From Bacteroidaceae bacterium (GTDB lineage Bacteria; Bacteroidota; Bacteroidia; Bacteroidales; Bacteroidaceae), in contig JAFXDG010000116.1 of NCBI GenBank assembly GCA_017521285.1, positions 1 to 64,000 on the forward strand: a stretch of 64,000 bases of DNA, in the 5' to 3' direction. The notes under the pieces are model-generated. The model was not told where the DNA came from, ran no database searches, and worked only from the letters and a program-made list of their open reading frames with translations. Position numbers and translations under genes: made by a program. Shown piece after piece: positions 25,914 through 36,758 of this stretch (position 1 is the stretch's first letter; each line of letters begins with the position of its first letter).

Positions 25914-26020
25914 AAAAATGCGGCTTGCAAAATATTTTTTGCAAGCCGCATTTTTTATTTTCTCCCGTAGCAAAATGGGTAAATGCAAGCCGCAAAAAAT
26001 ATTTTGCAAGCCGCATTTTT
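25914..26020. repeat. Four copies of TGCGGCTTGCA in two 32-bp blocks
   Basis: TGCGGCTTGCA occurs on the + strand at 25919-25929 and as its reverse complement at 25940-25950, 25984-25994 and 26005-26015. Within each block the copies start 21 bp apart and flank AAATATTTTT-like text. The first block folds into a long perfect hairpin followed by T6 and is probably the terminator of the GH43 gene. The rest of 25731-26177 holds a short text-like repeat (25878-25915) and no gene. Confidence 0.7.
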
Positions 26021-26177
26021 CTGTTCTTCCGCGTTGCGAACACGGAAGGGAGGGAGTGGGTGTCCCAGTGGATACAAAAATCCCGCTCTCCCGTTGAAGA
26101 ACGGCACGCCCTTCCTGAAGAGGAGGGCTGTGCCGCTACTGTGTAATAAGGCTTCGCGGGGAGGAGGGGAAAGGAGA

Positions 26178-29100
26178 TTATTCTGTTGGGCTCAATCTCA
26201 AATACCATAAACGTCCTTCACCACCACTTCTTTGTATTACATAAGTTCCTGGTTGCAAATTATCGACAGTGGAAATATACACCTCATTCGCTACTGTTGA
26301 TGGAGAAAGGACTTCATCATTTATTTTAATGCTACAATTAACGCTCTTCTGTCCCCAAACAATCATCATTTTGGACGGATATTTAATGTCCAGCGTCACA
26401 TATTGACTACCACCTAACTTACTTCCATTGACTAATTCTGTTTGTTCTGCAGAAAACATTCCTGTATTACTATCAAACAGATTTACACTAACAGAACCTG
26501 TTCTATGACTAGAACCTGCAATAGCACCAGATGAAAAACCTGTTGTAACAATCACTGTTTCATCTGTAGAAACCCCATTCTTGAAAACTGTCATCAATTC
26601 GTCACCTTGTCCATCAGCATCATATAATTCATACACATCCGTAGTTATTTTCTCCACCGTCATATCAAAGACATTCACGCAAGTGTTGCTACCAGTGTCG
26701 CATGTCATCTTGAAGATGTACGTAGTGCCTGCTGTCAAATTGAATATCCATGAATAATTGTTTCCACTATTCCAATTTCCGTTGTTTGTAATGGACAGTT
26801 GCTCTGAAGCTTGGTATTCGCCATTAGCATTCACATAACCTAAAGTAACTTTCATATCTGCATTTGTCGTTCCGATAGGAGCCGTGAACATATATGTTCC
26901 GCTCTCATTCGGTACAATGTCAAAGAGGATATAGTCACCTTCGCTGGAACTTTCAATCAATTGTTTCTTTTCTTTTCTGGTGTAGCATCCCTCTGCATGA
27001 TAAACATGTTCGGCAGAAACTGTAGCCGATGTAGTGCTAACCGTTACAGGCCATACAGGGTAGATATGCATATCTGCATTCACACTTTCACCACCCTTGA
27101 TTTGAGTTTTCTGTTCAACACTGTACCCATAAGAGGTAGTCTTGCTACAGGTAGCCCAATGCGTTGCACCACTGGGATAGCTTCCTGGCAATACAATCAC
27201 ATCTCCATTCCCATACATCTGTTGTTCAAACTGTGTATAGGTTGCATCGGATGTTGTATATCCTTCATTATAATACGTCACTGTGTACTGGTTTGCTACT
27301 ACCGGCAACGTCACCGTCAGATACTTGTAAAAACTTCCGTCACCGATGACGATTTCTATATTATCAGCCGTATTGGTAACAGTTTCCGTAATCTTGGTTG
27401 TTCCAGAGCCTGAATCATAGTCAGTACTTCCATCGATAGTAGTTGTTGAAATGGTGTATAAACTATGACATTCCATCTCAACAGAAGCTCCGCTACATGA
27501 AGGGATAGTGAAGATGGTTCCTCCATTTATTTGTGTACAGTCTTTATTTGCACTATTGTTGAATTTGCCTCCTGTAGTATTTACATCCATCTTTACGTCG
27601 ATGCGCTCTGTTGTTGAACCGTTGGTGACTGTAGCCTGTGCCACCCAAACGTGGCCGTCTGTATATTGCCATTCAACAATAGGTGCACCATTGTTGCGCT
27701 GGAAATCCCATGTAATGGTCACTTTCTCTGTGCGGTCATTCAATGACACGGTATTCTCTGTGAACACAGGTGTCAGCGTCACGTTGCTGCTGACGGACAG
27801 TGTTGCACCGGGGTTATAGGTGTTTGTTCCATCGCTCCATCCCGTCAGGGTCCAGCCCTCTTTGTAGAGGGTATAGTTCTTCGGCAAGGTGTAGGAGTAG
27901 CTTCCGTCTGTCATGTCACTCTCTTTGATGAAGACGTCGGCGGGCAATTCGCCCTCTACACCAGTTACACCTCCCATTGAATAGGTGATGCTGGCACCGC
28001 TGATATATATCTTGGGATAGATATTTTCAAATGCTTTTGTATTGAAGAAGCTGCCAGTGAGTGTGTCTCCCGCATAGACATCGTAATCTGCTGTGCCGCA
28101 TGCAACTGCCAATGTTCCTGTGGTAGCAGTTGTTGCCTTTAGTATAAATGTCTGCCCATCACCTGCTTTGGGATTGTTCAATGTATATAGGTTACCCTTA
28201 GTCCATCCTGTGGGCGCTGTGGCTGTCAGGTTATTGTTTTCACCAAATTCTCCCAATCCGAATTGTACGTTGTCCGTTTCGATGCTGTTGTCCATGTAAG
28301 TGAAGGTGAAGGTCAGTTCATCACCGACATGGAGTTTGGCATATTTTAGTATTTTCCCACTACTTTCCGTAATGTCAATAGACTCAAACGTTTCAAAGTT
28401 GAGGTTTGAGGTCAGTGTCACGTATGGACGCAATTTCAGGCCAATGTTCCGTGTATAGAAATAGCTTGAACTCTCTCCGTCGAGTTGTATCACATCGCCA
28501 TGCTTCAGTACACCACCATTGGTTGGAACGATGGTAAGGATATCACTTTTTGTCAAACCTTTCAGTTCGGTGACATTACCTTCCGGAGTCAGGAAGCGGA
28601 AGTCATCGCCCAAGAGGCGCATTGTGAACGGCTCTTCTTGGATGTTTGCGAAGGTCAGTGTCAGTTTCTCGGCAAAGGCAGATAGGGTGATGTTTTCTGC
28701 ATCGTCATTGAACGAACCGCTCCAGGTAGCATTTGCCTTGGTGCTGTTGTCGAGGCGTTTGGCAGTCCAAGAGGTGGTTCCCAACTGGCCGGGTTGCTTC
28801 ACTTTCTTCAGTTTGATATAATAGAGATAAAAATCACCACTGCCAGTCCCTCGCAAACGATAGAGACCAGCTTTACCCAATGTATAAGTATGCTCGGCAA
28901 GCGTAGTTCCTGAAGTGATATTGCTGTGCAGGGCTGTTTCTCCTGTGGGTGTTACCTGATAAATGGCATAATTCCTATCTGCATAACCTTCACGCTGGCT
29001 TACTCCCACCGTGATGTCCAGACCATCAAAGGGGGCATAGAATGAGATATTGAGTTCATTATTCAATTTAATGGGATAGTAATCTTCACTGGTTGTGGTC

Positions 29101-32100
29101 TGTTTTTCATTCACTTGCGCATTCACATCAAAAATCAGGTTGTTGTTTCCTGCTTTGTTACTATTAACATTACGGCCATTTGCAAACCATAATTCCCACT
29201 CTTCAGGATTGGCTGTTGTTGTTTGTGTTCCCATAAGGATGGTTGTACGGTCGAGGATAGCCCCCCAGTCGGTCTTTTCATCACTCATGTCTGTGCGTGT
29301 TTCCAATTGGAGGTATTCGGCCAGTCCTGTACTTTCGGTCTGCAATTTGACAACGATGCTCCTGCCTGTGCCATTCGTAGCGTCCGACACACCGGCCCAT
29401 TGGGCATTATTGAGGCGGTAGGTATAAACACGGTATTGATCGTGGCGGACGGTTCCATTTGTATTTTTGTCATCCGGTGTGCGTGTATATGTTGATCCTG
29501 TAGGATACTCTTCAATTACTTTGAATCCCGATGTTTTCAAGGTCAAATCAGTCCGTTGGTCTTTGGCGGCTGTAGGATTCCATGTCTTATTCACATAGTT
29601 CTTCAGTGTCACTCTCAGGTAGAATGGTTGTCCATCATCATAGATAGAGGAAAGAATACTATTAGAGGTATTGAAATAGTCCGTACCTCCGGCTATCGTC
29701 ATCCAATTGGTATTGTCATTACTGATTTCATAGATTACCTTTCCACCACCATTGGCAGACTCTGTACGTGTGCTGAACTCACCCAATGTATAGCGGTAGA
29801 ACAGCAGGTCGTCGCCCGAAGTGATACGGAAGTTTTCGGTGGAAACATCTTCATTGGTTCTGAGGAAAATGTCAACGAAGGCTTGGCTTGTATTGACTCC
29901 ATTGTAAGATATGTTAGGGTCAGTGCCAGTGCCATTGCCAGAGATTAGTTTGGTGACTGTGACCATGCCAGTCTCTTCATCCACAGTGTAATGGTTGGAA
30001 TAGGAATCTCTAGCATCTGTAGGTTCTATTACCTTGGCACCAATGCCGGCAAACAAGAAGGAGAAGGTCAGCTCTTGATCTTTTTCGTCTTTGTCACTCA
30101 TTCTTTCCTTGACACTGTTGGGAAAATAGAGGCGTGCCACAAACTCCTGTCCGGCAGTGTTAGCATCTACGCGGAAGTTTTCGTAGAAGTTGGCATCTGC
30201 TACCATTGTTTCGGCTATATCATCAGGAGGGGTGGATTTGTCGCCTATCAGCATGTAGTCGTCGCGCCACATATATTTGTGGTCAATGATGGTCAGGGGC
30301 GAATGGGTAATCTTCAGGGTATTATCGGCTCCATTGTTGTAGATGGCCGTAGTAGAGATGTCCTCGAAGGTGATGGTTCCGCTATGGTCGTAGTGCAACG
30401 GACGGAAACGGAGCACACAGTAAGGCGACTGATCACCTGTCAAGGTCAGATGGATGTCACCGTTGGCATCTGCCTTTGAACGATGGACAGGTGTAGAAAC
30501 TTCGTTCCACGTTTCTGTAACCAACTCATAATATCCGGTCTCCAAGGTGTATTTCGATACACCCACTTGCTCTATCAGCTGTAGGTTGCCACCAGTGTTG
30601 ATGGAGAGTTTGATGCCGGAAGTACCTGTCGGCCGGTCGATGCGCACCAAGAAATCATAGTCGGTCTTGTATATTCCCACTCCATAGTTGCGCTCAAACT
30701 CGCTGGCATATTCAAAACTGTTGTCATTGATTTCCGTAGGCGCCGGATTGAACTTCCAGTCGCTGAGCACACTCACCAGTGCCGAAGCCGAACGCCAGGC
30801 ATTGTCTTCAGCATTCACACCTGTATAGACATGGCTCGGTTCACCTAATGCTTTACCTGTGTAGTCACTGCCATAGGGATGTTTGCCGGTGTTATCATCC
30901 TTTCCACTGCGGGCGGTGATGAACACCAAGGAGTTTTTCACCTCTTCTTGGCTGTTGAGGGTAAAAGTGAGAGTTCCTGTAGCCGATGTCGTGTTATTGA
31001 TTTTGGCAAAATGGTTACCCTCGGCATCTACAAAGGGGACTCCATTGTCGAGTGTAGCCCACGTGCCGGATGGGGTAAGGTCATCAGGGCGGTAATAGAC
31101 CCAGAGGTTGACTCCAGTACTCAGTGTAGCAGGGGTCATGCAATCTGTTTCATCCTCAGGATTGAAGTACCCCAATGTATAGGGGATGCTGACAGTTGAT
31201 GCATTGTCGCTCTTGTTGATATTGACATAGGCGGTAGTCAGCCGGGTGTCATAAAGCCCGTTGTCGAGCATGATGCGGCGGGCAGTCGTGAGTGTTGTTT
31301 CGTTCAGCACATTGAAGCGGAGTTCGCGCGTGTTGAAGATGTCGGCTTCCGAGGCGCTGCCCGTACCGTTGAACAACACGGTGCTGAGTCCCTCCATCAC
31401 CACACTGAAGTCGCTTCCTCCGTCATATACCGTGCGCAGGGTGATGCGGTGTTCGCCCGAATCGGCTGGTTCTTCAATGGTGTAGGTATATTTGTAGCCC
31501 CAGTCTTTCCAGGAATCATCGGCTTCACCGTTGGCATACCATCCCCACTGGTCCAATGTTACGCCATCTACAACATTGGTGTATTGCAAGAGATTATCCT
31601 CATAGGCAGTCGATACGAGATCGACCTTCATTGACTCGGTGTAAAGGTTCTTTTCCACATCCACCTGATCGCTGCCGAAACGCACTTCGATGGGATAGAG
31701 CGAGGTAGGCAGATAGAACGAATCGGGCACGCTGAAAGCCACTGTGATGCGCTCGTCTGCCATAGCAGGGATGTCGCTGCTGATGAGCAGCGGGCGGAAA
31801 CTGATGGGATTGCCGATATAGACCCGCACGAAGCGTGAAAGCACTTCGCCATTGAGCCGTTCGATCACGCGGATAAGCCCTTCCTTGTAGTGCTTCTCGC
31901 CGTTGTCGCCATAGGCGAAAGCATCGGCATCGAAACTGATGGTATGTGTGTAAGTACCGCTCGGGTCTGTCGTCTTTTTGCAGACGAGCGAACTCTGTTC
32001 GGGACGGTAAGTATCTTTCGTATTGCTCCCAGTCCAGCTGTATTGGCCGTCCACCCACTCTACGCGAAGGGCTTGTGAGATTTCGCCTTCAGCAACGGCA

Positions 32101-33461
32101 TCGGCTCCGCTGTAATAGATGCGCAGGTCGTTGACAGAGTAGCGTGTACCGGCATCGTCCGTAGTTACTGTATAGCCTGTGTGGGTGGTCAGGTCATCAA
32201 TGTAGCGCACAGTGCCGTTCACCACGCGCAAGGTGGCTTGTGTACTCTGTACTTCGGGCAGACTCTCCTCTACACTGATTTCACTGATGTTGGCAGGGTT
32301 TCCATTGACTGCTTCGTCAAATGTGTTGTAACCCAATTCCGGATTGATACCTTCGAAGCAGATGGTGTAGATGTGGTTGCGCTTGATGTCGAGATTGGAA
32401 TGTCCGCCATCGGCATCCTCTTTCAGGAAAAGGATTTTATAGAATTTGTGCTGGAAGGTCGTAGTGCTTCCATCATAATTGCCAGTGGTAATATGGAAGA
32501 TGGCAAATACACGGGCATCGCTGGTGGAGTTGAAATACTTCTCTGAACTATAAGCCGCTGTTGTATGGTCAAAGAGGGGTAATGCCTTTCCTTGGTTGTC
32601 GGTATAGACCGTTTGTTGGTCAGCATCGGATGTGTCCGTTTCGCTCAGAGGTACAGCAGCCGAAAGTTTCACACGCTGGTCTGAGGTGGGTACGGATACA
32701 TAGCGATGAGTGGCAGCCGCTGAGGTATTGTCTGTCAGATTGAAGTGGAAGTGTTGGGTAGCCACACGGTCGTCGTAGGGAGCGATGAGGCTGTTTTGCG
32801 AACCGTTGCAGAGTGTCCATCCGTTGATGGCATGGATGTAGTCTGTGTTGGTCGTGGTGGTTGTCTGTTGCTCCAACCGGTATTTCACCTTGGCATAGTT
32901 GCGGTAGAGCACTACCGGATTGGGGCTGGTCGTCAGATTGCTGTAGGTGCTGGTGCCCCAATAGACATGTTCGGTTGTTGTCATAGGAAGGAATACCTCT
33001 TCTTCGCGCAGTCCTTTATAGCGGTTGAGGTCGAACTTTCCGGGTTTGTAGTCATCGGGGGCATTGGCCACAAAGTGTATGATGTCCGTGTTTTGTGGGA
33101 TAGAAGCCTTGTATTGGCCGGTGGCATTGGTGCCGGAATTGATTATTTGGTCTTTTTCACCCGGGTCAAGGGCTGGAGCGTTGTCAGCTTTGTCGGCTTC
33201 TACAATGCCAATGAAGCCACCTCTTTCGTCGAACAGATACAGATGCAGTGTGGTAATGGTAGTGTCAATATCTTCACTATCGCCAGTGGCACGGGTGGGC
33301 AGTGCATAGTCGGGTACGCTGATGCTGAATGCCAACGAACCGTCGGTGGCGAAAGCATTGTAATCGTCCTGCTTGATGATGGATTCGTCGGTACATGCAC
33401 TGATGATACCGAATAGTGTGGCAATCACAGCCACTCGCTTTATGATAGAATAGATATTCAT
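26178..33461 (-). CDS. Giant fimbrillin-like surface lipoprotein (2427 aa)
   Basis: A 2427-residue lipoprotein; lipobox Cys23 (IISAC). The N-terminal region to about residue 450 is fimbrillin/DUF4906-like, with LPTRAT (Arg57) at a maturation-like position and NHIYTICFEGI. Many beta-rich repeats of unclear family follow. An InlB B-repeat-like segment (LYKEGWTLTGWSDGT) lies near residue 1875, and a pre-peptidase-like beta-sandwich (NESGTYMFTAPIG) near 2180-2260. It is the last gene of the fimbrial locus, 41 bp after the 1073-aa gene. I chose the ATG at 33461 because an earlier in-frame ATG gives no signal peptide. A fimbrial tip or shaft adhesin is the likely role; binding target unknown. Confidence 0.75.
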   Translation of the reverse strand: MNIYSIIKRVAVIATLFGIISACTDESIIKQDDYNAFATDGSLAFSISVPDYALPTRATGDSEDIDTTITTLHLYLFDERGGFIGIVEADKADNAPALDPGEKDQIINSGTNATGQYKASIPQNTDIIHFVANAPDDYKPGKFDLNRYKGLREEEVFLPMTTTEHVYWGTSTYSNLTTSPNPVVLYRNYAKVKYRLEQQTTTTTNTDYIHAINGWTLCNGSQNSLIAPYDDRVATQHFHFNLTDNTSAAATHRYVSVPTSDQRVKLSAAVPLSETDTSDADQQTVYTDNQGKALPLFDHTTAAYSSEKYFNSTSDARVFAIFHITTGNYDGSTTTFQHKFYKILFLKEDADGGHSNLDIKRNHIYTICFEGINPELGYNTFDEAVNGNPANISEISVEESLPEVQSTQATLRVVNGTVRYIDDLTTHTGYTVTTDDAGTRYSVNDLRIYYSGADAVAEGEISQALRVEWVDGQYSWTGSNTKDTYRPEQSSLVCKKTTDPSGTYTHTISFDADAFAYGDNGEKHYKEGLIRVIERLNGEVLSRFVRVYIGNPISFRPLLISSDIPAMADERITVAFSVPDSFYLPTSLYPIEVRFGSDQVDVEKNLYTESMKVDLVSTAYEDNLLQYTNVVDGVTLDQWGWYANGEADDSWKDWGYKYTYTIEEPADSGEHRITLRTVYDGGSDFSVVMEGLSTVLFNGTGSASEADIFNTRELRFNVLNETTLTTARRIMLDNGLYDTRLTTAYVNINKSDNASTVSIPYTLGYFNPEDETDCMTPATLSTGVNLWVYYRPDDLTPSGTWATLDNGVPFVDAEGNHFAKINNTTSATGTLTFTLNSQEEVKNSLVFITARSGKDDNTGKHPYGSDYTGKALGEPSHVYTGVNAEDNAWRSASALVSVLSDWKFNPAPTEINDNSFEYASEFERNYGVGIYKTDYDFLVRIDRPTGTSGIKLSINTGGNLQLIEQVGVSKYTLETGYYELVTETWNEVSTPVHRSKADANGDIHLTLTGDQSPYCVLRFRPLHYDHSGTITFEDISTTAIYNNGADNTLKITHSPLTIIDHKYMWRDDYMLIGDKSTPPDDIAETMVADANFYENFRVDANTAGQEFVARLYFPNSVKERMSDKDEKDQELTFSFLFAGIGAKVIEPTDARDSYSNHYTVDEETGMVTVTKLISGNGTGTDPNISYNGVNTSQAFVDIFLRTNEDVSTENFRITSGDDLLFYRYTLGEFSTRTESANGGGKVIYEISNDNTNWMTIAGGTDYFNTSNSILSSIYDDGQPFYLRVTLKNYVNKTWNPTAAKDQRTDLTLKTSGFKVIEEYPTGSTYTRTPDDKNTNGTVRHDQYRVYTYRLNNAQWAGVSDATNGTGRSIVVKLQTESTGLAEYLQLETRTDMSDEKTDWGAILDRTTILMGTQTTTANPEEWELWFANGRNVNSNKAGNNNLIFDVNAQVNEKQTTTSEDYYPIKLNNELNISFYAPFDGLDITVGVSQREGYADRNYAIYQVTPTGETALHSNITSGTTLAEHTYTLGKAGLYRLRGTGSGDFYLYYIKLKKVKQPGQLGTTSWTAKRLDNSTKANATWSGSFNDDAENITLSAFAEKLTLTFANIQEEPFTMRLLGDDFRFLTPEGNVTELKGLTKSDILTIVPTNGGVLKHGDVIQLDGESSSYFYTRNIGLKLRPYVTLTSNLNFETFESIDITESSGKILKYAKLHVGDELTFTFTYMDNSIETDNVQFGLGEFGENNNLTATAPTGWTKGNLYTLNNPKAGDGQTFILKATTATTGTLAVACGTADYDVYAGDTLTGSFFNTKAFENIYPKIYISGASITYSMGGVTGVEGELPADVFIKESDMTDGSYSYTLPKNYTLYKEGWTLTGWSDGTNTYNPGATLSVSSNVTLTPVFTENTVSLNDRTEKVTITWDFQRNNGAPIVEWQYTDGHVWVAQATVTNGSTTERIDVKMDVNTTGGKFNNSANKDCTQINGGTIFTIPSCSGASVEMECHSLYTISTTTIDGSTDYDSGSGTTKITETVTNTADNIEIVIGDGSFYKYLTVTLPVVANQYTVTYYNEGYTTSDATYTQFEQQMYGNGDVIVLPGSYPSGATHWATCSKTTSYGYSVEQKTQIKGGESVNADMHIYPVWPVTVSTTSATVSAEHVYHAEGCYTRKEKKQLIESSSEGDYILFDIVPNESGTYMFTAPIGTTNADMKVTLGYVNANGEYQASEQLSITNNGNWNSGNNYSWIFNLTAGTTYIFKMTCDTGSNTCVNVFDMTVEKITTDVYELYDADGQGDELMTVFKNGVSTDETVIVTTGFSSGAIAGSSHRTGSVSVNLFDSNTGMFSAEQTELVNGSKLGGSQYVTLDIKYPSKMMIVWGQKSVNCSIKINDEVLSPSTVANEVYISTVDNLQPGTYVIQRSGGEGRLWYLRLSPTE

Positions 33462-33502
33462 GTCTAACGTTTTAAATGTTGATTCTAAGTCAGAGTTCCT
33501 TG

Positions 33503-36500
33503 TTACTCTCCCTTGATGTCGCGCACGCAACGGATACGGACGTTGATACTGCTGTAGATGGCTGCTGTGTGTTGGTTGGGGTTTGTTATTTTATCTCCAT
33601 TACTATCCAGTTTATAGCTGCCATCTGTGTTGTACAGCCAAGGGCCATATACTCCGTAACCTACTGCTTTCTTTTCCTTTCCGGAATCAGTAATCTGGAT
33701 GGCTCCGCCGGCTCCTTGTGTATCGACATACCATCCCAAACCGTTGGATTGACCGGCAGTCCAATAGCAAGGGTTGGTTTCACCGTCGGAGTTGAGGATA
33801 CGGTTCATGGTGACGTTGAAGATGTTCTCGTCCTGTTGGAATTGCTTGATGGTGGAGAGTTCGGCGATGGTCGGCAGACGCCAGTCCTTATAGACATTGC
33901 CCTGATTGTCCACCTCTACATAGTGCATACAATGGTCTTGTGCCATCTCCCAATAGGGGGTAGCCGAAGCATTTCCAAGCTGTGACGCAAAAACGAAGTG
34001 GGGCGATACCAACTGATTGTTCTTTTCCGATGGGTCAGCGTAGATTTGCTCGTTACCATTTTCATCAATCCAAGTGAGAGTTTTCGGATAGCCGATGCGG
34101 TATTGCGACGAAGTGGCGGTGATGCGTACCTCATACATACGGTTGTTGTAAGCTGAAGCGTTACCGTCAAGTCCTACAATGTTGTCATCTTTACTCTTTG
34201 TATAAACCAAGTTGCCTTCATCATCCTTTGTATAAACCAATTTGTCATCGTATGCACTGTTTATCTGGTAAATCTGGCCATGGTGGATGGTTCCCACATC
34301 GTTGTATTGATGTTGTTCCCAAGCATTTTCATTGTCATAAAAACTTTTGTTTGTTCCATCAAGGTAGAACTTGCACTTCATGTTGGGGTTGTGGCTGACA
34401 TTCCCGGTCAAGCTGTAACGTTTGGTTGTCTGGGTGCGGGTGACAACGCCATTAGCGTCAGTGGTTTCTGTCACATATTTGAAGGTGGTTTCATTTGTCC
34501 CATACACCTTCACGGGGGTTCCTTTGTAGGTGCCATAGACAATGTTGTCGGGAACTGTTACCCAATTGCTGACACCTTTCCAAGCCTCCATGTCTCCGCA
34601 ATAGAGTTGGAAGAAACCATCATTCTTTTTATCTTGATGAAGGGATTCATTGGCAAAGTCAATGATGTAGTGGTCTTGTTGGGTTACGTCTTTAGCCTGC
34701 AGTACAGAACCGTCCATGAGGGAGTAGAGACCGTACTGATTGACCACATAGACCAACGGATATTGTTTGATGATGACGTAGCGGGTGATGTATTGTTCCT
34801 TTTCGGGTGTATCGGTAGAGATGTAGAGTTTCTTCATTCTCACTTTCAGGGTGATGAAACGCAGGGTAGCGTTACGGGGTACAGCGCTGTAAAGGTTGAT
34901 TGTCCGCCCATTTTCGCTATGTTCGTCTGCAGGCCAGGTGATATAGACTTCCGACTTTTCCTTGTCTGTGCTGTAGGCAGACTGTCTGTTAGTGTAGGGT
35001 TTTACGGTTACAGGCAAATAGCCGGCCTTGTTCAGGTCGCTGAAGTTCTTTTTTCCTTCTGAACTTTCGTCGTCGTATGTTCCTGTCCCATCAGTATTGT
35101 ATGCGGTCAGTCCGTAGTAGGTGTCGGCGGAACTGTTGGTTGTATTGTCATAGGCACTTCCTTTTTCTTTATCATGGTAGATGGGGATACGACGGCTCTC
35201 CTTGTCCGGATAATATATACCGGGTATTTTGGCTATCGTAGCATTCCATTCTTTCTGTTCGCGTTCTTCGATGGGGTAGCCTATGTAGTCGTCACTCTCA
35301 AACCCTTCGGGCCAAGGGAACTTTTCACCTGCGGCTTTCAGGGCTGCAATCTCGTCGGCCACATCGTGCACCACTTCTACGGTGACTTTGTTGGAGGAAT
35401 AGAAGGTTATCTGCTCGTCGGCCACGTTACGCATGTCGATGAAGTATTTGTCGAGGATGAGGTAATCCACGGGCGAGGTGTTTTCCACATCGAACTCTTC
35501 GGGGTACCATTCGCTTACCTTATACACGGGGTTCTTGATAGGGCTGGGCTCGTAGCTGTCTGTCGATCCGTCGTAGGCCACGGTGACATCCACTTCGTAG
35601 AAGGTGTTGCGCTTGTAGCGTTGCCCGCCGTCGGGCACAAAGACAATCTTGTACCAGTTGTTATCGCGTCCCGATGTATAGGGCAAGTTCATGATGAAGG
35701 TGGTCTCGTGTCCGAGGTCGTTGCTCCAGTCGTGGGAGAAGGTATAGAAGAGTACACTGCGGAGGTATTCTTTTCCACTGGGATTGGTCAAGTCTCTGTC
35801 ATACGCTTCCAATGGGGCAAAGGTGGAGACATGGCCGTTGTCACTCAGGCTCTCTCCCTCCTCGGGGGCGATGACTTGGGTAGTTGTGGCGTAGTTGGAG
35901 ATTTTGGCTTTGATAGCCGCCATGTTGATATTCACTTCATTTCCATCGGCATCTGTCCACGAAGTGGCCTTGTAGATATTCACCCGCACCTTGGCTGCAG
36001 CCCGGCGGAGGGGAACAGTCACCTGATGATTGGTGCCACTGTTGTTGGATTTGTCGGCTGCTTCGGTAAACTCATAGTACCCGTCCATCAGGAAACGTTT
36101 GCCTGCCTGCAATTGGGTCTTATAAGCATCCACACTGCTATTGTCCAAATCATCAGCGCTGTATTTCCGTTGAATCAAGGTGTCGGTCACTGCCCATTTG
36201 CAAAATTTGTCCCAAGTGTCAATCCCGCTGACATCCGTCCCCTCCGGCAGGTTGGCAATGGCATAGAGGCGGCTGCCTTCTGTGTCCGTTGTGCCTAATG
36301 TGATGCCGAGCACATCGCGCCATGCCTGCCCTGTCTGTAAGGTAAAAAATTCGGTAGGGTAATCGTCAGGAGTTCCGGTTTCGTCATTCCCGTTATTTGC
36401 TCCTGCAGTTTGGGATTCTACTGTAAAACTCCAACTCTTCTTGAAAGTCCATGAAACGTTACCATCAGTTGTAGTAGGATTGAACAGGAAAAAATGTACG

Positions 36501-36724
36501 GTGCTGACGGTATTCTCATTCAGCGAGTTTTCTCCTTCGATGGTAGCGCGTGTCTGTTTGCCGGCCTTGGCATACAAGGGTTGCTTGCCACTGAGTGAGA
36601 GGGTTATGTGCAGGCCGTCGGATTGTCCGTCGGGTACAGATACCGCTTCCTCATCGTGGCAAGCGCTGAAGAGTGTCAGCATCAGAGCCAACAGGGGTAA
36701 TATGGTATGTTTCGTTAGGTTCAT
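33503..36724 (-). CDS. DUF4906-type fimbrial lipoprotein with C-terminal lectin-like domain
   Basis: A 1073-residue lipoprotein; lipobox Cys22 (LFSAC). The N-terminal half resembles minor fimbrial subunits of the DUF4906 type, including KQTRAT (Arg59) and the RRAAAKVRVNIYK strand common in fimbrillins. The C-terminal ~150 residues carry DWRLPTIAEL, CYWTAGQSNG and the ending NVRIRCVRD, a pattern of the Fibrobacter-succinogenes-major/DUF1566-like C-type-lectin fold. It lies between the sialidase-like subunit and the giant subunit on one transcript. It is probably an accessory or tip subunit of the fimbria; ligand unknown. Confidence 0.75.
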   Translation of the reverse strand: MNLTKHTILPLLALMLTLFSACHDEEAVSVPDGQSDGLHITLSLSGKQPLYAKAGKQTRATIEGENSLNENTVSTVHFFLFNPTTTDGNVSWTFKKSWSFTVESQTAGANNGNDETGTPDDYPTEFFTLQTGQAWRDVLGITLGTTDTEGSRLYAIANLPEGTDVSGIDTWDKFCKWAVTDTLIQRKYSADDLDNSSVDAYKTQLQAGKRFLMDGYYEFTEAADKSNNSGTNHQVTVPLRRAAAKVRVNIYKATSWTDADGNEVNINMAAIKAKISNYATTTQVIAPEEGESLSDNGHVSTFAPLEAYDRDLTNPSGKEYLRSVLFYTFSHDWSNDLGHETTFIMNLPYTSGRDNNWYKIVFVPDGGQRYKRNTFYEVDVTVAYDGSTDSYEPSPIKNPVYKVSEWYPEEFDVENTSPVDYLILDKYFIDMRNVADEQITFYSSNKVTVEVVHDVADEIAALKAAGEKFPWPEGFESDDYIGYPIEEREQKEWNATIAKIPGIYYPDKESRRIPIYHDKEKGSAYDNTTNSSADTYYGLTAYNTDGTGTYDDESSEGKKNFSDLNKAGYLPVTVKPYTNRQSAYSTDKEKSEVYITWPADEHSENGRTINLYSAVPRNATLRFITLKVRMKKLYISTDTPEKEQYITRYVIIKQYPLVYVVNQYGLYSLMDGSVLQAKDVTQQDHYIIDFANESLHQDKKNDGFFQLYCGDMEAWKGVSNWVTVPDNIVYGTYKGTPVKVYGTNETTFKYVTETTDANGVVTRTQTTKRYSLTGNVSHNPNMKCKFYLDGTNKSFYDNENAWEQHQYNDVGTIHHGQIYQINSAYDDKLVYTKDDEGNLVYTKSKDDNIVGLDGNASAYNNRMYEVRITATSSQYRIGYPKTLTWIDENGNEQIYADPSEKNNQLVSPHFVFASQLGNASATPYWEMAQDHCMHYVEVDNQGNVYKDWRLPTIAELSTIKQFQQDENIFNVTMNRILNSDGETNPCYWTAGQSNGLGWYVDTQGAGGAIQITDSGKEKKAVGYGVYGPWLYNTDGSYKLDSNGDKITNPNQHTAAIYSSINVRIRCVRDIKGE

Positions 36725-36758
36725 ATATAGTTATTTTTTCTTTCTTTTGTTTCCGCTT

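Noticed and set aside
35174..36298. 374-codon plus-strand frame inside the 1073-aa fimbrial gene
   Set aside because: Antisense shadow with no domain; the sense frame is longer and has a lipobox.
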